NCBI GenBank assembly: GCA_030838245.1
Contig: JAUTXB010000196.1
Coordinates: 1 to 14,554 of the forward strand
Length of the DNA: 14,554 nucleotides
Source of the DNA: Acidimicrobiaceae bacterium
GTDB taxonomy: Bacteria > Actinomycetota > Acidimicrobiia > Acidimicrobiales > RAAP-2
Direction: 5' to 3'
How positions within the stretch are numbered: the stretch's first letter is position 1; each line of letters starts with the position of its first letter. The notes under the pieces are model-generated. The model did no database searches, had not been told where the DNA came from, and worked only from the letters and a program-made list of their open reading frames with translations. This document shows, in pieces, positions 14,528 to 14,554 of the stretch. The translations under genes were made by a program, and so were the position numbers.

Positions 14528-14554
14528 GCCGAACCTCCGGGAATCGCTCACTGG

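Noticed and set aside
1..14554. Mobile elements, CRISPR arrays, tRNA or rRNA genes, phage or toxin-antitoxin genes
   Set aside because: None was seen; all gaps are shorter than 250 bases, and the only direct repeat is the short in-frame 21-bp unit in nusA.

Overview
This is a GC-rich stretch of bacterial chromosome, most likely from an actinomycete-type bacterium (Actinomycetota, possibly Acidimicrobiia; the class is a guess). The reasons are strong G/C third-position bias, frequent GTG/TTG starts, many four-base stop/start overlaps, an IF2 with a very long Pro/Ala- and Gly-rich N-terminal region, an IspG-ProS-RimP-NusA-YlxR-IF2-RbfA-TruB-RibF gene order, and a P450 plus acyl-CoA synthetase at the edges. 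No mobile element, CRISPR array, phage gene or RNA gene was recognised.

Layout. The plus strand carries only one gene, a class I acyl-CoA synthetase (1-1509) that runs in from the left edge. Everything else is on the minus strand. In transcription order (right to left) it is: a cytochrome P450 (14527-13295); ispG of the MEP isoprenoid pathway (13158-11923); proS (11855-10134); a 249-base regulatory gap; then a compact cluster of rimP (9884-9324), nusA (9327-8050), ylxR (8053-7721), infB (7714-4667), rbfA (4612-4208), truB (4211-3327), ribF (3280-2321) and a HAD phosphatase (2324-1506). The HAD gene meets the acyl-CoA synthetase tail to tail with overlapping stop codons.

How the genes work together. 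The rimP-to-truB block is the conserved transcription/translation module: 30S maturation (RimP, RbfA), transcription elongation and termination (NusA), initiation (IF2), tRNA U55 modification (TruB) and the nusA-linked RNA-binding protein YlxR. RibF makes FMN and FAD. The coupled HAD phosphatase may be a flavin-pathway phosphatase. Genes often found inside or after this block in actinomycetes (ylxP, nrnA/DHH, rpsO, pnp) are not present between these members.

Main oddities. (1) nusA, normally essential, has an in-frame TAG at codon 92, where the family has a conserved basic residue. (2) ylxR has no ATG/GTG/TTG before its CxxC motif; the best start is an ATA that overlaps the nusA stop as ATAG, with a good ribosome binding site. 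(3) The rimP leader holds a good intrinsic terminator between a plausible promoter and the first gene, which suggests attenuation of the nusA operon. (4) An inverted repeat brackets that promoter. The window is otherwise a conserved housekeeping region, and I do not see a clearly new multi-gene system in it.
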